From positions 62,001-126,000 of the forward strand of contig NZ_JAJPUI010000003.1 in NCBI RefSeq assembly GCF_021390935.1: a stretch of DNA of 64,000 nucleotides. Reading direction: 5' to 3'. This document shows, one piece after another, positions 38,228-47,287 of the stretch. Position 1 is the stretch's first letter. Each line of letters opens with the position of its first letter. Below the pieces are notes generated by a model. That model ran no database searches, was not told the origin of the DNA, and saw nothing but the letters and a program-made list of their open reading frames with translations. The translations under genes were made by a program, and so were the position numbers. The stretch is from Streptomyces sp. CC228A. Its GTDB lineage: Bacteria; Actinomycetota; Actinomycetes; Streptomycetales; Streptomycetaceae.

Positions 38228-38938
38228 TTACCGGCGGTCGGGGTCGACGTCGGTGAGGCGCAGCCCCGCGTGGGCCTTGTACCGGCGGTTCACGGAGATC
38301 AGGTTCGCGACGAGCGCCTCGACCTGGTGGGCGCCGCGCAGCCGTCCCGCGAAGACGCCGCGCATGCCCGGGATGCGCGCGGTGAGGGCCTGCACGATGT
38401 CGGTGTCGGCGCGCTTCTCGCCGAGGACCATCACATCCGTGTCGATCTCCTCGACGGACGTGTCCTGGAGCAGCACCGCGGAGAGGTGGTGGAACGCCGC
38501 CGTCACCCGGGACTCCGGCAGCAGCGCGGCGGCCTGCTGGGCGGCGCTGCCCTCCTCCGGCTTCAGGGCGTAGGCGCCCTGCTTGTCGAAGCCGAGCGGG
38601 TTCACGCAGTCCACGACGAGCTTGCCGCGCAGTTCGGTGCGGAGCGCCTCCAGGGTCCTGGCGTGCCCCTCCCAGGGCACGGCGACGATGACGACGTCGC
38701 TGCGGCGGGCGCATTCGGCGTTGTCGGCGCCCTCGATGCCGAGGCCCAGCTCGGCGGCGGCCGCGCGGGCGCGCTCCGCCGCGCGGGAGCCGATGACCAC
38801 CTTCTGCCCGGCGCGGGCGAACCGGTAGGCGAGGCCGCGGCCCTGGTCGCCGGTGCCGCCGAGCACGCCGACGACGAGGCCGGACACGTCGGGCAGCTCC
38901 CAGGGGCCGGGGGTCTTCTTGGTCTCCGTGTCTGTCAT
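38228..38938 (-). CDS. npdG: F420H2:NADP+ oxidoreductase (NpdG/Fno type)
   Basis: A 236-residue enzyme transferring hydride between NADP(H) and coenzyme F420. The N-terminal Rossmann motif VVGVLGGTGDQGRGLAYRFA, a VIGSR NADP loop and DVVIVAVPWEG match the NpdG family (TIGR01915). It supplies reduced F420 for F420-dependent enzymes in actinomycetes. The ATG at 38938 begins MTDTETKK. Confidence 0.93.
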   Translation of the reverse strand: MTDTETKKTPGPWELPDVSGLVVGVLGGTGDQGRGLAYRFARAGQKVVIGSRAAERARAAAAELGLGIEGADNAECARRSDVVIVAVPWEGHARTLEALRTELRGKLVVDCVNPLGFDKQGAYALKPEEGSAAQQAAALLPESRVTAAFHHLSAVLLQDTSVEEIDTDVMVLGEKRADTDIVQALTARIPGMRGVFAGRLRGAHQVEALVANLISVNRRYKAHAGLRLTDVDPDRR

Positions 38939-39027
38939 GGAGGTGACACTACGTGCCACGGCCCCGTACGGGTGACGCGGCGCGGAACGCGCGTGCGGCG
39001 GGCGGCGGCCCGGCAGGATGCGGCGCC

Positions 39028-41070
39028 ATGGACGCCGTACGAGTAGCGCTGCTGCGCGAGGTCCTCGCCGGGACCGCCTGGCCCGCCGCCGCCCGCCGCT
39101 TCGCCGGGGCGCTGCGCTCGTCCGTGGTGCCGCAGGGCGGTGGGCTGCTGCTGGTGGGCACGGAGCGGTACGAGCCGTGGCACCTGGCGGCGCACCTGGC
39201 GGACGAGGCGATGTGGTCGGGGCAGCCGGAGCTGGCGCCGACGCTGGTGCGCCACCGGGTGCGCCCGGAGGAGCCCGCGCACCTGTCGGTGGGGCTCGGG
39301 CGGCTGGAGGCGGCGGGTCGGGGGTCGACGCTGCTGGTGGTGGCGCCGGACCGGCCGGACGGGGGGTTGCTGGAGCGGGTGCACGACGCCCGGCGCGCGG
39401 GGGCGGCGGTGCTGTCGCTGGACGGCGGGGACCCGGAGGTGCGCGGCCTCGCCCACGAGGCGCTGTCGGTGGACGCCGAGCGGGACGAGGGCGTCGACCT
39501 GGACCTCGTGCAGCATCTGGTGAGCGCGGCGGCCGGGGAGAACAGCCTGCCCGCGCCGCGCGGCCGGCGCCGTCTCCGCGACCGGCTGGCCCGGCTGGCC
39601 GACCACATGACGGCGCCGCCCCGGCCCGCTGGTAGCGCGGGCTGCTGCCGGGAGGCGGGCTGGGGACGCAACGTCCCGTGTGCGCGCGCCGCCGCGGCCG
39701 TGCGCGGGCGGGGCGGTGCCGTGCGGGGGCCGTGCGGTGCGGGGCGGTCCGGCGGGCCGAAAACCTGTTGCCGGGTGCCGGTGCGTTGCGGAGCATGGCG
39801 CCTCGTGATCCAGAAGCTCTCCGCACTGCTGCCCGACCTTTCGCCGTGGCGGTCTTCCCGGGATTTCCGGCTGCTGTGGGTGCAGGGGCTCGTCGCGTAC
39901 TTCGGCAGCTTCACGGCCATGGTCGCCCTGCCGCTCCAGATCAAGGAGCTGACGGGCTCGCCGCTCGCCGTGGGCGCCATGGGAGCGGTCGAGCTGGTGC
40001 CGCTGGTGGTGTGCGGGCTGTACGGCGGGGCGCTGGCCGACGCGGTGGACCGGCGCCGGGTGATCCTCGGCACGGAGGTGTGCCTGGGCCTGCTGGCGGC
40101 GGTCCTGCTGGTGAACGCGCTGCTGCCGGAGCCGCTGCTGTGGCCGCTGTACCTCGTCGCCGCGGGGGTGTCCGCGTGCGCGGGGCTCCAGCGTCCGGCG
40201 CTGGACGCCCTCATCGCGCGGATCGTGCCGCACGACCAGCTCACCGCCGCGGCCGCGCTGAACGCGCTGCGCTGGCAGCTCGGCGCGATCGCCGGGCCCG
40301 CGGTGGCGGGGCTGGTCGTGGCGTACGCCGGTCACGCGACCGCGTACGCGACGACGGCCTGCTGCTTCGCGTTCTCCGTGCTGCTGTGCCTGCGGCTGTC
40401 GCCCGCGCCGCCCGCGCACGGCGCTGAGAAGCCGTCGCTGCGGGGCATCGTGGAGGGCGCGCGGTACGCGTGGTCGCGGCCGGTGCTGCTGGGCACGTAC
40501 GCCGTCGACCTCGCCGCGATGCTGCTCGCCTTCCCGCACACGCTGTTCCCGTTCCTCGCGGACGACCTGGGCGCCCCGTGGGCGCTCGGGCTGATGTACG
40601 CGGCGGGGTCCGCGGGGGCGGTGCTGGTGAGTCTGACCAGCGGCTGGACGGGCCGGGTGCGGCGGCACGGGCTGTTGGTGGTGTGCGGCGCGGCCGGGTG
40701 GGGCCTGGCGGTCGCGGCCGCCGGGCTGCTGGAGAACGTGTGGCTGGTGCTGCTGTGCCTGGCGGCGGCGGGGGCGGGCGACATGCTGAGCGGTCTCGGC
40801 AGGTCCACGATCTGGAACCAGACGATCCCGGACGAGCTGCGGGGGCGGCTGGCGGGCATCGAGGTGCTGTCGTACAGCGTGGGCCCGCAGCTCGGCCAGG
40901 TGCGGGCGGGCGCCATGGCGGGCTGGACGGGGACGCGGAGCGCGATCTGGGTGGGCGGCGCGGCCTGCGTGGGGGCGGTGGCGCTGCTGGCGGCGGCGCT
41001 GCCGAAGCTGGTCTCGTACGACGCCTCCACCGACGAGGACGCGCGGCGCCGCCGGGAGCTGTCCCGGTAG
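39028..41070 (+). CDS. Hypothetical protein open in frame into an MFS transporter (possible fusion)
   Basis: From ATG 39028 the frame runs unbroken for 680 residues. The first 205 or so form a soluble protein of unknown function (MDAVRVALLREVLAG... RLARLADHM) that I would expect to end near 39630. About 55 residues of Arg/Gly/Cys-rich sequence without coding character follow, then the MFS transporter. Shifting one base gives an R-W-stop exactly at 39633-39635, so the fusion may come from a single-base indel in a C/G run. It is listed separately from the transporter because both readings are possible. Confidence 0.55.
   Translation: MDAVRVALLREVLAGTAWPAAARRFAGALRSSVVPQGGGLLLVGTERYEPWHLAAHLADEAMWSGQPELAPTLVRHRVRPEEPAHLSVGLGRLEAAGRGSTLLVVAPDRPDGGLLERVHDARRAGAAVLSLDGGDPEVRGLAHEALSVDAERDEGVDLDLVQHLVSAAAGENSLPAPRGRRRLRDRLARLADHMTAPPRPAGSAGCCREAGWGRNVPCARAAAAVRGRGGAVRGPCGAGRSGGPKTCCRVPVRCGAWRLVIQKLSALLPDLSPWRSSRDFRLLWVQGLVAYFGSFTAMVALPLQIKELTGSPLAVGAMGAVELVPLVVCGLYGGALADAVDRRRVILGTEVCLGLLAAVLLVNALLPEPLLWPLYLVAAGVSACAGLQRPALDALIARIVPHDQLTAAAALNALRWQLGAIAGPAVAGLVVAYAGHATAYATTACCFAFSVLLCLRLSPAPPAHGAEKPSLRGIVEGARYAWSRPVLLGTYAVDLAAMLLAFPHTLFPFLADDLGAPWALGLMYAAGSAGAVLVSLTSGWTGRVRRHGLLVVCGAAGWGLAVAAAGLLENVWLVLLCLAAAGAGDMLSGLGRSTIWNQTIPDELRGRLAGIEVLSYSVGPQLGQVRAGAMAGWTGTRSAIWVGGAACVGAVALLAAALPKLVSYDASTDEDARRRRELSR
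39805..41070 (+). CDS. MFS transporter (enterobactin-exporter-like)
   Basis: A 421-residue, about 12-TM transporter if started at GTG 39805, with GGAG 11 bases upstream. Signatures are DFRLLWVQGLVAYFGSF, motif A as GGALADAVDRRRVI, and a mid-loop after helix 6. The family resembles EntS-type exporters. The substrate is unknown. The upstream frame is open and merges with the hypothetical protein at 39028. Confidence 0.85.
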   Translation: MIQKLSALLPDLSPWRSSRDFRLLWVQGLVAYFGSFTAMVALPLQIKELTGSPLAVGAMGAVELVPLVVCGLYGGALADAVDRRRVILGTEVCLGLLAAVLLVNALLPEPLLWPLYLVAAGVSACAGLQRPALDALIARIVPHDQLTAAAALNALRWQLGAIAGPAVAGLVVAYAGHATAYATTACCFAFSVLLCLRLSPAPPAHGAEKPSLRGIVEGARYAWSRPVLLGTYAVDLAAMLLAFPHTLFPFLADDLGAPWALGLMYAAGSAGAVLVSLTSGWTGRVRRHGLLVVCGAAGWGLAVAAAGLLENVWLVLLCLAAAGAGDMLSGLGRSTIWNQTIPDELRGRLAGIEVLSYSVGPQLGQVRAGAMAGWTGTRSAIWVGGAACVGAVALLAAALPKLVSYDASTDEDARRRRELSR

Positions 41071-41240
41071 CGCGGCCCGCGGCGGCGTGGCCCGCTCGCG
41101 CGGCGCCCGCGGCTGCCCTGCGGGCCGGTTCGGCGCGGCCCGTACGGCAGGGCTGCCGGGCGGGCGGGGGCTGCCGGGCCGCGGGGCCCGTACGGTGCGC
41201 GGGGCGGGACGGCCTGACGGGCCCGCGGGGCGGGGGCGGC

Positions 41241-41483
41241 CTATTCGCCGGGGCGGTCGGGGGCGCCGCCGTCCGGGTCCCGGTCGTGCCAGCGGGGGTC
41301 GGTCTCCCAGTCGAGGTTGCGGGCCTGCGCGGTCTCCATCGCATGGGAGGCCTCGGCGGCTGTCGCGTACGGGCCGAAGCGGTTGCGCGCGGGGCACTCG
41401 GGGCCTTCCTCGACCTTCTTGTGCTGCAGGCAGTAGTACCACTCGCCCGGCTTTCCCGCCGTGCGCTTCTTGAACAGGGCCAT
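41241..41483 (-). CDS. Small conserved hypothetical protein
   Basis: An 80-residue charged protein ([20 protein letters not shown]...) with [16 protein letters not shown], a Cys pair that could bind zinc, and an acidic tail. A perfect AAAGGAG site precedes the ATG at 41483. It is divergent from map with 58 bp between starts. The function is unknown. Confidence 0.8.
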   Translation of the reverse strand: MALFKKRTAGKPGEWYYCLQHKKVEEGPECPARNRFGPYATAAEASHAMETAQARNLDWETDPRWHDRDPDGGAPDRPGE

Positions 41484-41541
41484 GTCCGGCTCCTTTCTCT
41501 GTCGCCATGGTGCCCCGCGCACCCTGGTTAGACTCGCTGGC

Positions 41542-42399
41542 ATGTCTGGCCAGTCACTGCTCGTCCCAGGGGTCCTGTCCCCCACCCGTCCCGTCCCCGG
41601 CTCCATCCCCCGCCCCGAGTACGTCGGGAAGCCCGCCCCGAAGCCGTACGACGGCCCCGAGGTGCAGGACGCCGACACCGTCGAGCGCATGCGCATCGCG
41701 GGGCGCATCGCCGCGCAGGCCATGGAGGAGGCCGCCAAGCACATCGCTCCCGGCGTCACGACGGACGAGCTGGACCGGATCGCGCACACGTACATGTGCG
41801 ACCACGGGGCCTATCCGTCGACCCTCGGGTACCGGGGCTTCCCCAAGTCGCTGTGCGCCTCGGTCAACGAGGTGATCTGCCACGGCATCCCCGACTCGAC
41901 CGTCCTGCGTGACGGCGACATCGTGAACCTGGACGTCACCGCCTACATCCACGGCGTCCACGGCGACAACAACGCCACCTATCTCTGCGGGGACGTCGAC
42001 GAGGAGTCGCGGCTGCTGGTCGAGCGGACCCGGGAGGCGCTGAACCGGGCCGTCAAGGCGGTCCGGCCGGGGCGGCAGATCAACGTCATCGGGCGGGTCA
42101 TCGAGTCGTACGCGAAGCGGTTCGGGTACGGGGTGGTGCGGGACTTCACGGGCCACGGCATCAACTCGTCGTTCCACTCGGGGCTGATCATCCCCCACTA
42201 CGACTCGCCGCACCACACCACCGTCATGCAGCCCGGCATGACCTTCACCATCGAGCCGATGCTGACGCTGGGCACCCACGAGTACGACATGTGGGACGAC
42301 GGCTGGACGGTGGTGACGAAGGACCGCAAGCGGACCGCGCAGTTCGAGCACACCCTCGTGGTGACGGACACCGGGGCCGACATCCTCACGTTGCCCTGA
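41542..42399 (+). CDS. map: Type I methionyl aminopeptidase Map
   Basis: A 285-residue enzyme removing N-terminal Met from new proteins. Metal ligands are visible in order: Asp in [10 protein letters not shown], Asp in VHGDNNATY, His in GHGINSSFH, Glu in FTIEPMLTL and Glu in QFEHTLVV. A 40-residue N-terminal extension is typical of actinobacterial Map. TAGACT (41529-41534) is seven bases before the ATG, so a leaderless mRNA is likely. Confidence 0.96.
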   Translation: MSGQSLLVPGVLSPTRPVPGSIPRPEYVGKPAPKPYDGPEVQDADTVERMRIAGRIAAQAMEEAAKHIAPGVTTDELDRIAHTYMCDHGAYPSTLGYRGFPKSLCASVNEVICHGIPDSTVLRDGDIVNLDVTAYIHGVHGDNNATYLCGDVDEESRLLVERTREALNRAVKAVRPGRQINVIGRVIESYAKRFGYGVVRDFTGHGINSSFHSGLIIPHYDSPHHTTVMQPGMTFTIEPMLTLGTHEYDMWDDGWTVVTKDRKRTAQFEHTLVVTDTGADILTLP

Positions 42400-42447
42400 C
42401 GCCTCCGCGGGGTACCGTTTTACCGACAGGCCGTCGGAAAGAGGTTG

Positions 42448-42465
42448 ACTTAGGTAAGCCTAAGT
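42448..42465 (+). promoter_or_regulatory. Iron box (DmdR/IdeR-type operator)
   Basis: ACTTAGG-TAAG-CCTAAGT is a perfect seven-base inverted repeat matching the core of the actinobacterial iron box bound by DmdR1/IdeR with Fe2+. It overlaps the expected promoter of the heme oxygenase gene, 78 bp before its start. Confidence 0.85.
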
Positions 42466-42542
42466 TGCAGGATCGGCGTTGTCACGCCCTGCCCCGAGCT
42501 CTTCCCGCACCCATCGGTCCCCTCGGCCCCCGGAGGCCCGCC

Positions 42543-43223
42543 TTGACCGCACGCGCCAGCGCCGCAACCGCCGCCACGCCCTTCTCGACGCTCATCCGCA
42601 CCGCGTCGCACGAAGCGCACATGGAGGCCGAGACGTCGACGTTCATGGGCGACCTGCTCGGCGGCCGCCTGGGTGTGGACGCCTTCGCCCGGTACACGGA
42701 ACAGCTCTGGTTCGTGTACCGGGCCCTGGAGGGCGCCGCCGCCCGGCGGCTGGCGGACGACCCGGTCGCCGGGCCGTTCCTGCGGCCCGAACTGCTGCGG
42801 ACCGCCGCGCTGGAGCGGGACCTCGCCCACCTGCGCGGTCCGGACTGGCGCGCCGGGGCGGCGCCGCTGCCCGCCACCGCCGCGTACGCCGAGCGCGTCG
42901 AGGAGTGCGCCCGCACCTGGCCCGGCGGGTACGTCGCCCACCACTACACCCGCTACCTGGGCGACCTGTCGGGCGGTCAGATCATCCGCGACAAGGCGGA
43001 GCGCACCTGGGGCTTTCCGCGCAAGGGCGACGGGGTGCGGTTCTACGTGTTCGAGGGCATCCCGAACCCGGCCGCGTTCAAGCGCACCTACCGCGAGCTG
43101 CTCGACGGGGTGCGCGCCGACGACCTGGAGCGGCAGCGGATCGTCGACGAGTGCAAGCGGGCCTTCGCCCTCAACACCGCCGTCTTCCACGAGCTGGGAC
43201 GGGAGTTCCCGCTCAGCGCGTGA
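42543..43223 (+). CDS. Biliverdin-producing heme oxygenase
   Basis: A 226-residue enzyme splitting heme to biliverdin, CO and Fe2+. The proximal heme ligand is His26 in ASHEAHMEAE. The distal helix glycine motif is YLGDLSGGQIIRD. The start is a TTG at 42543 with GGAGG upstream; no ATG or GTG fits better. The iron box ahead indicates derepression under iron starvation, so that host or environmental heme serves as an iron source. Confidence 0.93.
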   Translation: MTARASAATAATPFSTLIRTASHEAHMEAETSTFMGDLLGGRLGVDAFARYTEQLWFVYRALEGAAARRLADDPVAGPFLRPELLRTAALERDLAHLRGPDWRAGAAPLPATAAYAERVEECARTWPGGYVAHHYTRYLGDLSGGQIIRDKAERTWGFPRKGDGVRFYVFEGIPNPAAFKRTYRELLDGVRADDLERQRIVDECKRAFALNTAVFHELGREFPLSA

Positions 43224-43235
43224 CGCCGCGGGGGC

Positions 43236-43904
43236 TCAGGCGAGGGCGAGGCGCCGCACCCTGCCGCCCAGTTCGATGACCCCGTCCGGGCCGGGAGCCG
43301 TCATGATCTGCGAGCCCCGGCCCTGGATGATGTTCAGGGCGCGCCCCAGCTCCGCCGTCAGCAGCAGGGCCGCCGCGCCCGTCGCCTCGTCCTCGTCGAC
43401 GCCGTCGCCCCGCCCGGGGAACGCCCGTGCGCGGACCCGGCCCGCCGCCTCGTCCTCCCAGGCCCACGCATAGGTCCACTCCCCCACCGGCGGCACCGGC
43501 AGCGCGTCGACCTCGGCGGCGGATGCGTACCGGCGCAGGGTGCGGGGCGGCGCCCACTCGGCGCGGGCCTCGATCCAGGTGAACTCGCCGTCCTGGCGGG
43601 CCCACACCTCGCCGACGGGCAGGTCGAGCACCTCCAGGTCAAGCAGCCACGCGGCGCCGACGACGGGGTGGCCCGCGAAGGGCAGCCGCACGCTGGGCGT
43701 GTAGATGTCCAGGGCACCGCGCTCCGGGTCGTCGACGAACACCGTCTCGCTGTGCCCGAGCCTGCGCGCGAGCTCCTGGCGGGCAGCCGGGTCGGGGCAG
43801 GAGCGTCCGTCGCGTACGACGCCGAGCCGGTTGCCGTGCCGCCCGTCGGCGCCGCAGAAGACGGACAGGACCTCGGGTGCGCCGTTCGCGCCGTGCGGGC
43901 TCAT
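43236..43904 (-). CDS. PhzF-family epimerase/isomerase
   Basis: A 222-residue PhzF-like protein with the paired-domain signatures GNRLGVV, LGHSETVFVDDP (catalytic Glu), PFAGHPVVGAAWLL and DEDEATGAAALLL. It is shorter than the usual 280-300 residues. The substrate is unknown. It converges with heme oxygenase 12 bp apart. ATG 43904 was chosen; GTG 43907 is also possible. Confidence 0.88.
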   Translation of the reverse strand: MSPHGANGAPEVLSVFCGADGRHGNRLGVVRDGRSCPDPAARQELARRLGHSETVFVDDPERGALDIYTPSVRLPFAGHPVVGAAWLLDLEVLDLPVGEVWARQDGEFTWIEARAEWAPPRTLRRYASAAEVDALPVPPVGEWTYAWAWEDEAAGRVRARAFPGRGDGVDEDEATGAAALLLTAELGRALNIIQGRGSQIMTAPGPDGVIELGGRVRRLALA

Positions 43905-44026
43905 CACGCGGGCATTCAAGCACGGCCCGTGCCCACCGGCCGCCGCCGGGCCCGGGGGCCCGTCCGGGTAGGGTTCGGTCGGTCGATGCGGGTACGGGCG
44001 AGGGCGTGAGGAGCAGTAGGCAACCG

Positions 44027-45007
44027 ATGACGAGGCTGGGTCGGGCGCTGGGCGTCCTCACGGCAGTGGCCGTGCTGGCGTCGACGGCGAGCGGATGCGT
44101 GACGGTGCACGGCGAGTCGGAGATCGTGCCCACGGTCACCCGGGACGAGGCGGCGCGGGCGCTGGAGGAGTTCGTCGAGGCGTACAACGCGGCCGACAAG
44201 GCGTACGACCCGTCGCTCGACGCGCACCGGGTGACCGGGTCGCTGGGCGCGATCCACCAGGCCGGGCTGAAGGCCAGGTCGGTGACGCACCCTCAGGGCA
44301 ACCCGAAGCACACGCCGCTGGAGCTGACGGACGCGCGGTTCGTGATACCGAAGAAGGCGGGCTGGCCCCGCTGGTTCGTCGCCGACACCGACTCCAACCG
44401 GGACGTGGACGACAAGGGACCGGGCGACAACCGCTGGCTGCTGGTCTTCATCAGGAACGGCAACGACCAGCTCTGGGAGGCCTCGCACCTCGCCGTCCTG
44501 GCGGAGCAGGCGGTTCCCGCGTTCCGCACCGACGCGGACGGGTTCGCCGAGCCGGTGGCGGACGGCCGGGTGGCCGGCATCAGCAAGGACTACGCCTCCT
44601 ACCTGACCTCCGGGCGGCCCGCCGTGTTCACGCCAGGGCAGCACACCAGGGCGTGGCGGGAGGAACGCAGCAAGATCGCCAACCGGCCGGGGCTCGCCGT
44701 CCAGTTCGCGGACCAGGCCCTGGACACCGGGACGTTCCGGCCGCTGGCACTCGCCACCGAGGACGGCGGCGCGCTGGTCTTCTTCGCCACCCGGCTCTAC
44801 GAGCGGCGCACCGCCGCGGAGGGGTACCGGCCCAAGGTCAGCGACAGCGAGAAGCCGCTGCTGACCGGCCGGGTGCGGGACACGGTCACGAAGGACTGGG
44901 TGCTGAGCGTGGCCGCCCGGCTGGAACCGGGCGCCGACGGCTCGGGCGGCGAGCGGGTCACGATCGTGACCCGCTCCCAGGGCGTGACCGCGGTGACCGG
45001 TTCCTAG
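44027..45007 (+). CDS. Hypothetical lipoprotein
   Basis: A 326-residue protein with a lipoprotein signal (TASGC lipobox at about residues 21-25) and an external domain containing PRWFVADTDSN and WLLVFIRNGNDQLWEASHL, known from Streptomyces lipoproteins of unknown function. The ATG at 44027 follows an AGGAG about 11-15 bases upstream. No enzyme motif is seen. Confidence 0.82.
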   Translation: MTRLGRALGVLTAVAVLASTASGCVTVHGESEIVPTVTRDEAARALEEFVEAYNAADKAYDPSLDAHRVTGSLGAIHQAGLKARSVTHPQGNPKHTPLELTDARFVIPKKAGWPRWFVADTDSNRDVDDKGPGDNRWLLVFIRNGNDQLWEASHLAVLAEQAVPAFRTDADGFAEPVADGRVAGISKDYASYLTSGRPAVFTPGQHTRAWREERSKIANRPGLAVQFADQALDTGTFRPLALATEDGGALVFFATRLYERRTAAEGYRPKVSDSEKPLLTGRVRDTVTKDWVLSVAARLEPGADGSGGERVTIVTRSQGVTAVTGS

Positions 45008-45340
45008 CGGCGGGCGCGGCGGGCGGGGCGTACTGCCGCGGGCCCGCGCGCGGGCCGTGGACGTGCAGGGGAGGGCGCAGCCCCTTTTCCCCTGTGAACC
45101 GGACGCCCTGGCTGGGGGCCGCGGCGGTCCGCGGGCCCTACGCGCCGGGCAGGCGGGCGCGGGTCCCCTCCCCCTGAGCCGCACGCCGTCGCCGGGGGCC
45201 GCGGCGATCCGCGGGCTCTACGGGCCGTACGGCCTTACGTGCCGGGATGAGCCGCGCGAGCCCCGGCGGGCGCGCACGCCCGGCGGGGCTTGAGGACCGC
45301 GGGGCCGGACGACCGCGAGGCCCGACGGCCGCGGGGGCCG
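45008..45340. other. Non-coding spacer with two decayed copies of a 70-bp unit
   Basis: About 330 bp of GC-rich DNA. A unit ending in GGGGGCCGCGGCGGTCCGCG (45113-45132) recurs in altered form about 80 bp further on (GGGGGCCGCGGCGATCCGCG, 45194-45213). No gene is recognised; it may hold the terminator of the lipoprotein gene. Confidence 0.5.
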
Positions 45341-46111
45341 TCAGCGGCCGATGGGCCAGGCGACCGCCGGGTGCCCGCCGGCCTCGCCGTACTCGTCGGC
45401 GTACCGGTCGGCGTGCCGGGCGCAGGCGTCGGTGAGCCTCTCCAGCAGGGTCAGCGGGTCCGGCAGCGGGTGCTCCGGTCCCCGGACCCATTCCACGGCG
45501 TGGTCGCCGGGCAGCCGGGCGGGCGGCACCAGCACGTAGCTGCCGCGGCAGTGCCAGCGCAGACCGGGGTGCTCGTCCATGGTCTCGGGGTGGCAGTCGA
45601 GCTCGCACGGCCACCACTCGTCCTCGTCCTCCGGGGTGCCGCGGGTGGCGGTGAAGAACAGCATGCGGCCCTCACCGAGGGCGTCCCCGGCCTCGGCGAC
45701 CGGGCCGACGTCCACGCCGTCGGCGAGCAGCCGCTCCAACGCGGCGCGACCGGCCTCCACGGGCACGTCCAGGACGTCGTGGACCATGCCGGTCGCGGTG
45801 ATGAAGTTGGCCTGTGGCTGGCTCTGCGCCCAGCGCTCGATCTGGGCGGGGTCGGTGCTGCACTGCGTCTGCCAGGCGAAGGAGACGGGATGCCGGGCGG
45901 GCGTCGGACAGCCGATGCGCTCGCAGGAGCAGCGGTAGCCGGAGGGGTACGCGGCGGGGGCGAGCGGCAGTCCGGCCGCGGCGGTGGCCAGCAGGAGTTC
46001 CTCGCGGCTCGGGGCGGCGGACGACTTCCCCGGGTCCTTCGGCCTGCGGCGCAGCCAGTTCGCGAGTCTGCTCTCCCCCGTGCCGCGGTAGCGGCCGATA
46101 CCGTCGCCCAT
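45341..46111 (-). CDS. Bifunctional primase/polymerase (Prim-Pol) domain protein, probably degenerate
   Basis: A 256-residue member of the short Streptomyces Prim-Pol-like family (SREELLLATAAAGLPLAP start, CSCERIGCPTPARHP cysteines, then FITATGMVHDVLDVPVEAG). In active archaeo-eukaryotic primases the last segment carries a DxD metal site; here it reads D-V-P, so catalysis is doubtful. There is no helicase domain. It may be a regulatory or accessory replication protein. Confidence 0.8.
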   Translation of the reverse strand: MGDGIGRYRGTGESRLANWLRRRPKDPGKSSAAPSREELLLATAAAGLPLAPAAYPSGYRCSCERIGCPTPARHPVSFAWQTQCSTDPAQIERWAQSQPQANFITATGMVHDVLDVPVEAGRAALERLLADGVDVGPVAEAGDALGEGRMLFFTATRGTPEDEDEWWPCELDCHPETMDEHPGLRWHCRGSYVLVPPARLPGDHAVEWVRGPEHPLPDPLTLLERLTDACARHADRYADEYGEAGGHPAVAWPIGR

Positions 46112-46455
46112 CTATCCCCTCACACCTGATGCGAGCCCCTGCGGTCCCTGCCATGGTCCCACCATCCTGCGCCGCAGGTGACCGGACCGGGCAACCGGGG
46201 TGTGCGGGAGTGCTCCAGCGGGTAGGCAGAGGCGCCCCGACACACGGCCAGGGGGATGGAGTTACCGCTTTTTGTCGGGATATGCCCGGTGGTGGAGTTC
46301 CGTTCACCGTGAGGAGACCCACGCCGCCCCCGCGTGAAGCACACGTGAACGCCGGTAACCACCCGTACGGTGCGATGCGCGAAGCGGGGCCGCGGGCGCA
46401 CCATGGCTGCGTCGCACGCACCCCGCGTGCGCCTGACGTCTGTGAGGAGCCTTCG
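46112..46455. other. Intergenic promoter region of ddaH
   Basis: A 344-bp gap between the divergent Prim-Pol gene and ddaH. It has somewhat lower GC around 46258-46275 and a TACGGT box at 46366-46371, but no repeat or gene is recognised. Confidence 0.4.
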
Positions 46456-47271
46456 TTGCCTCGTGACGCAACACCGCGCCGTTACCTGATGTGCCCACCC
46501 GCGCACTTCAGGGTGACGTACTCCATCAACCCGTGGATGGACCCGGCGAAACCGGTCGACCTGCCGCTCGCCCTCGCGCAGTGGGAGGACCTGAGGGACC
46601 GCTACCGCGCCCTCGGGCACACCGTGGACCTCCTGGAGCCGCACCCGGACCTCCCGGACATGGTCTTCGCCGCGAACGGCGCCACGGTCGTGGACGGCCG
46701 GGTGCTCGGCGCCCGCTTCCTGTATCCGGAGAGGGCCGCGGAGGCGGAGGCGCACCGCGCCTGGTTCCGCGCCCACGGCTTCCCCGACGTCCACGAGCCC
46801 GAGCACGTCAACGAGGGCGAGGGGGACTTCGCCGTCACCGCGTCGTACATCCTGGCGGGCCGCGGGTTCCGCTCCACGTCGCTGGCGGGCGACGAGGCGC
46901 AGGAGTTCTTCGGCCGGCCGGTGATCGGCCTGGACCTGGTGGACCCGCGCTACTACCACCTGGACACGGCGCTGTGCGTGCTGGACACGGCGGCGGACGA
47001 GATCATGTACTACCCGGGTGCGTTCTCGGCGGGTAGCCGCGCGGTGCTGGCCCGGCTCTTCCCCGACGCCCTGCTGGCGGAGGAGGCCGACGCGGCCGCC
47101 CTCGGGCTGAACGCGGTGAGCGACGGCCGCCACGTGCTGCTGCCGCAGGCGGCGGTGGGCCTGTTCGGGCCGCTCAGGCGGCGCGGATTCGAGCCGATCG
47201 GCATGGACCTGGGCGAGCTCCTGAAGGGCGGCGGCAGCGTGAAGTGCTGTACCCAGGAGCTCCGTCCCTGA
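46456..47271 (+). CDS. ddaH: Dimethylarginine dimethylaminohydrolase DdaH
   Basis: A 271-residue amidinotransferase-superfamily hydrolase converting N-omega-methylated arginines to citrulline and methylamines. Motifs: MVFAANGATVV (substrate loop), GEGDFAVT, YYHLDTALCVLD (catalytic His) and GGGSVKCCTQEL (nucleophilic Cys near the C-terminus). The start is TTG 46456 with GAGGAG seven bases upstream. Confidence 0.93.
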   Translation: MPRDATPRRYLMCPPAHFRVTYSINPWMDPAKPVDLPLALAQWEDLRDRYRALGHTVDLLEPHPDLPDMVFAANGATVVDGRVLGARFLYPERAAEAEAHRAWFRAHGFPDVHEPEHVNEGEGDFAVTASYILAGRGFRSTSLAGDEAQEFFGRPVIGLDLVDPRYYHLDTALCVLDTAADEIMYYPGAFSAGSRAVLARLFPDALLAEEADAAALGLNAVSDGRHVLLPQAAVGLFGPLRRRGFEPIGMDLGELLKGGGSVKCCTQELRP

Positions 47272-47287
47272 CCGGCAGGGGGCGGGG

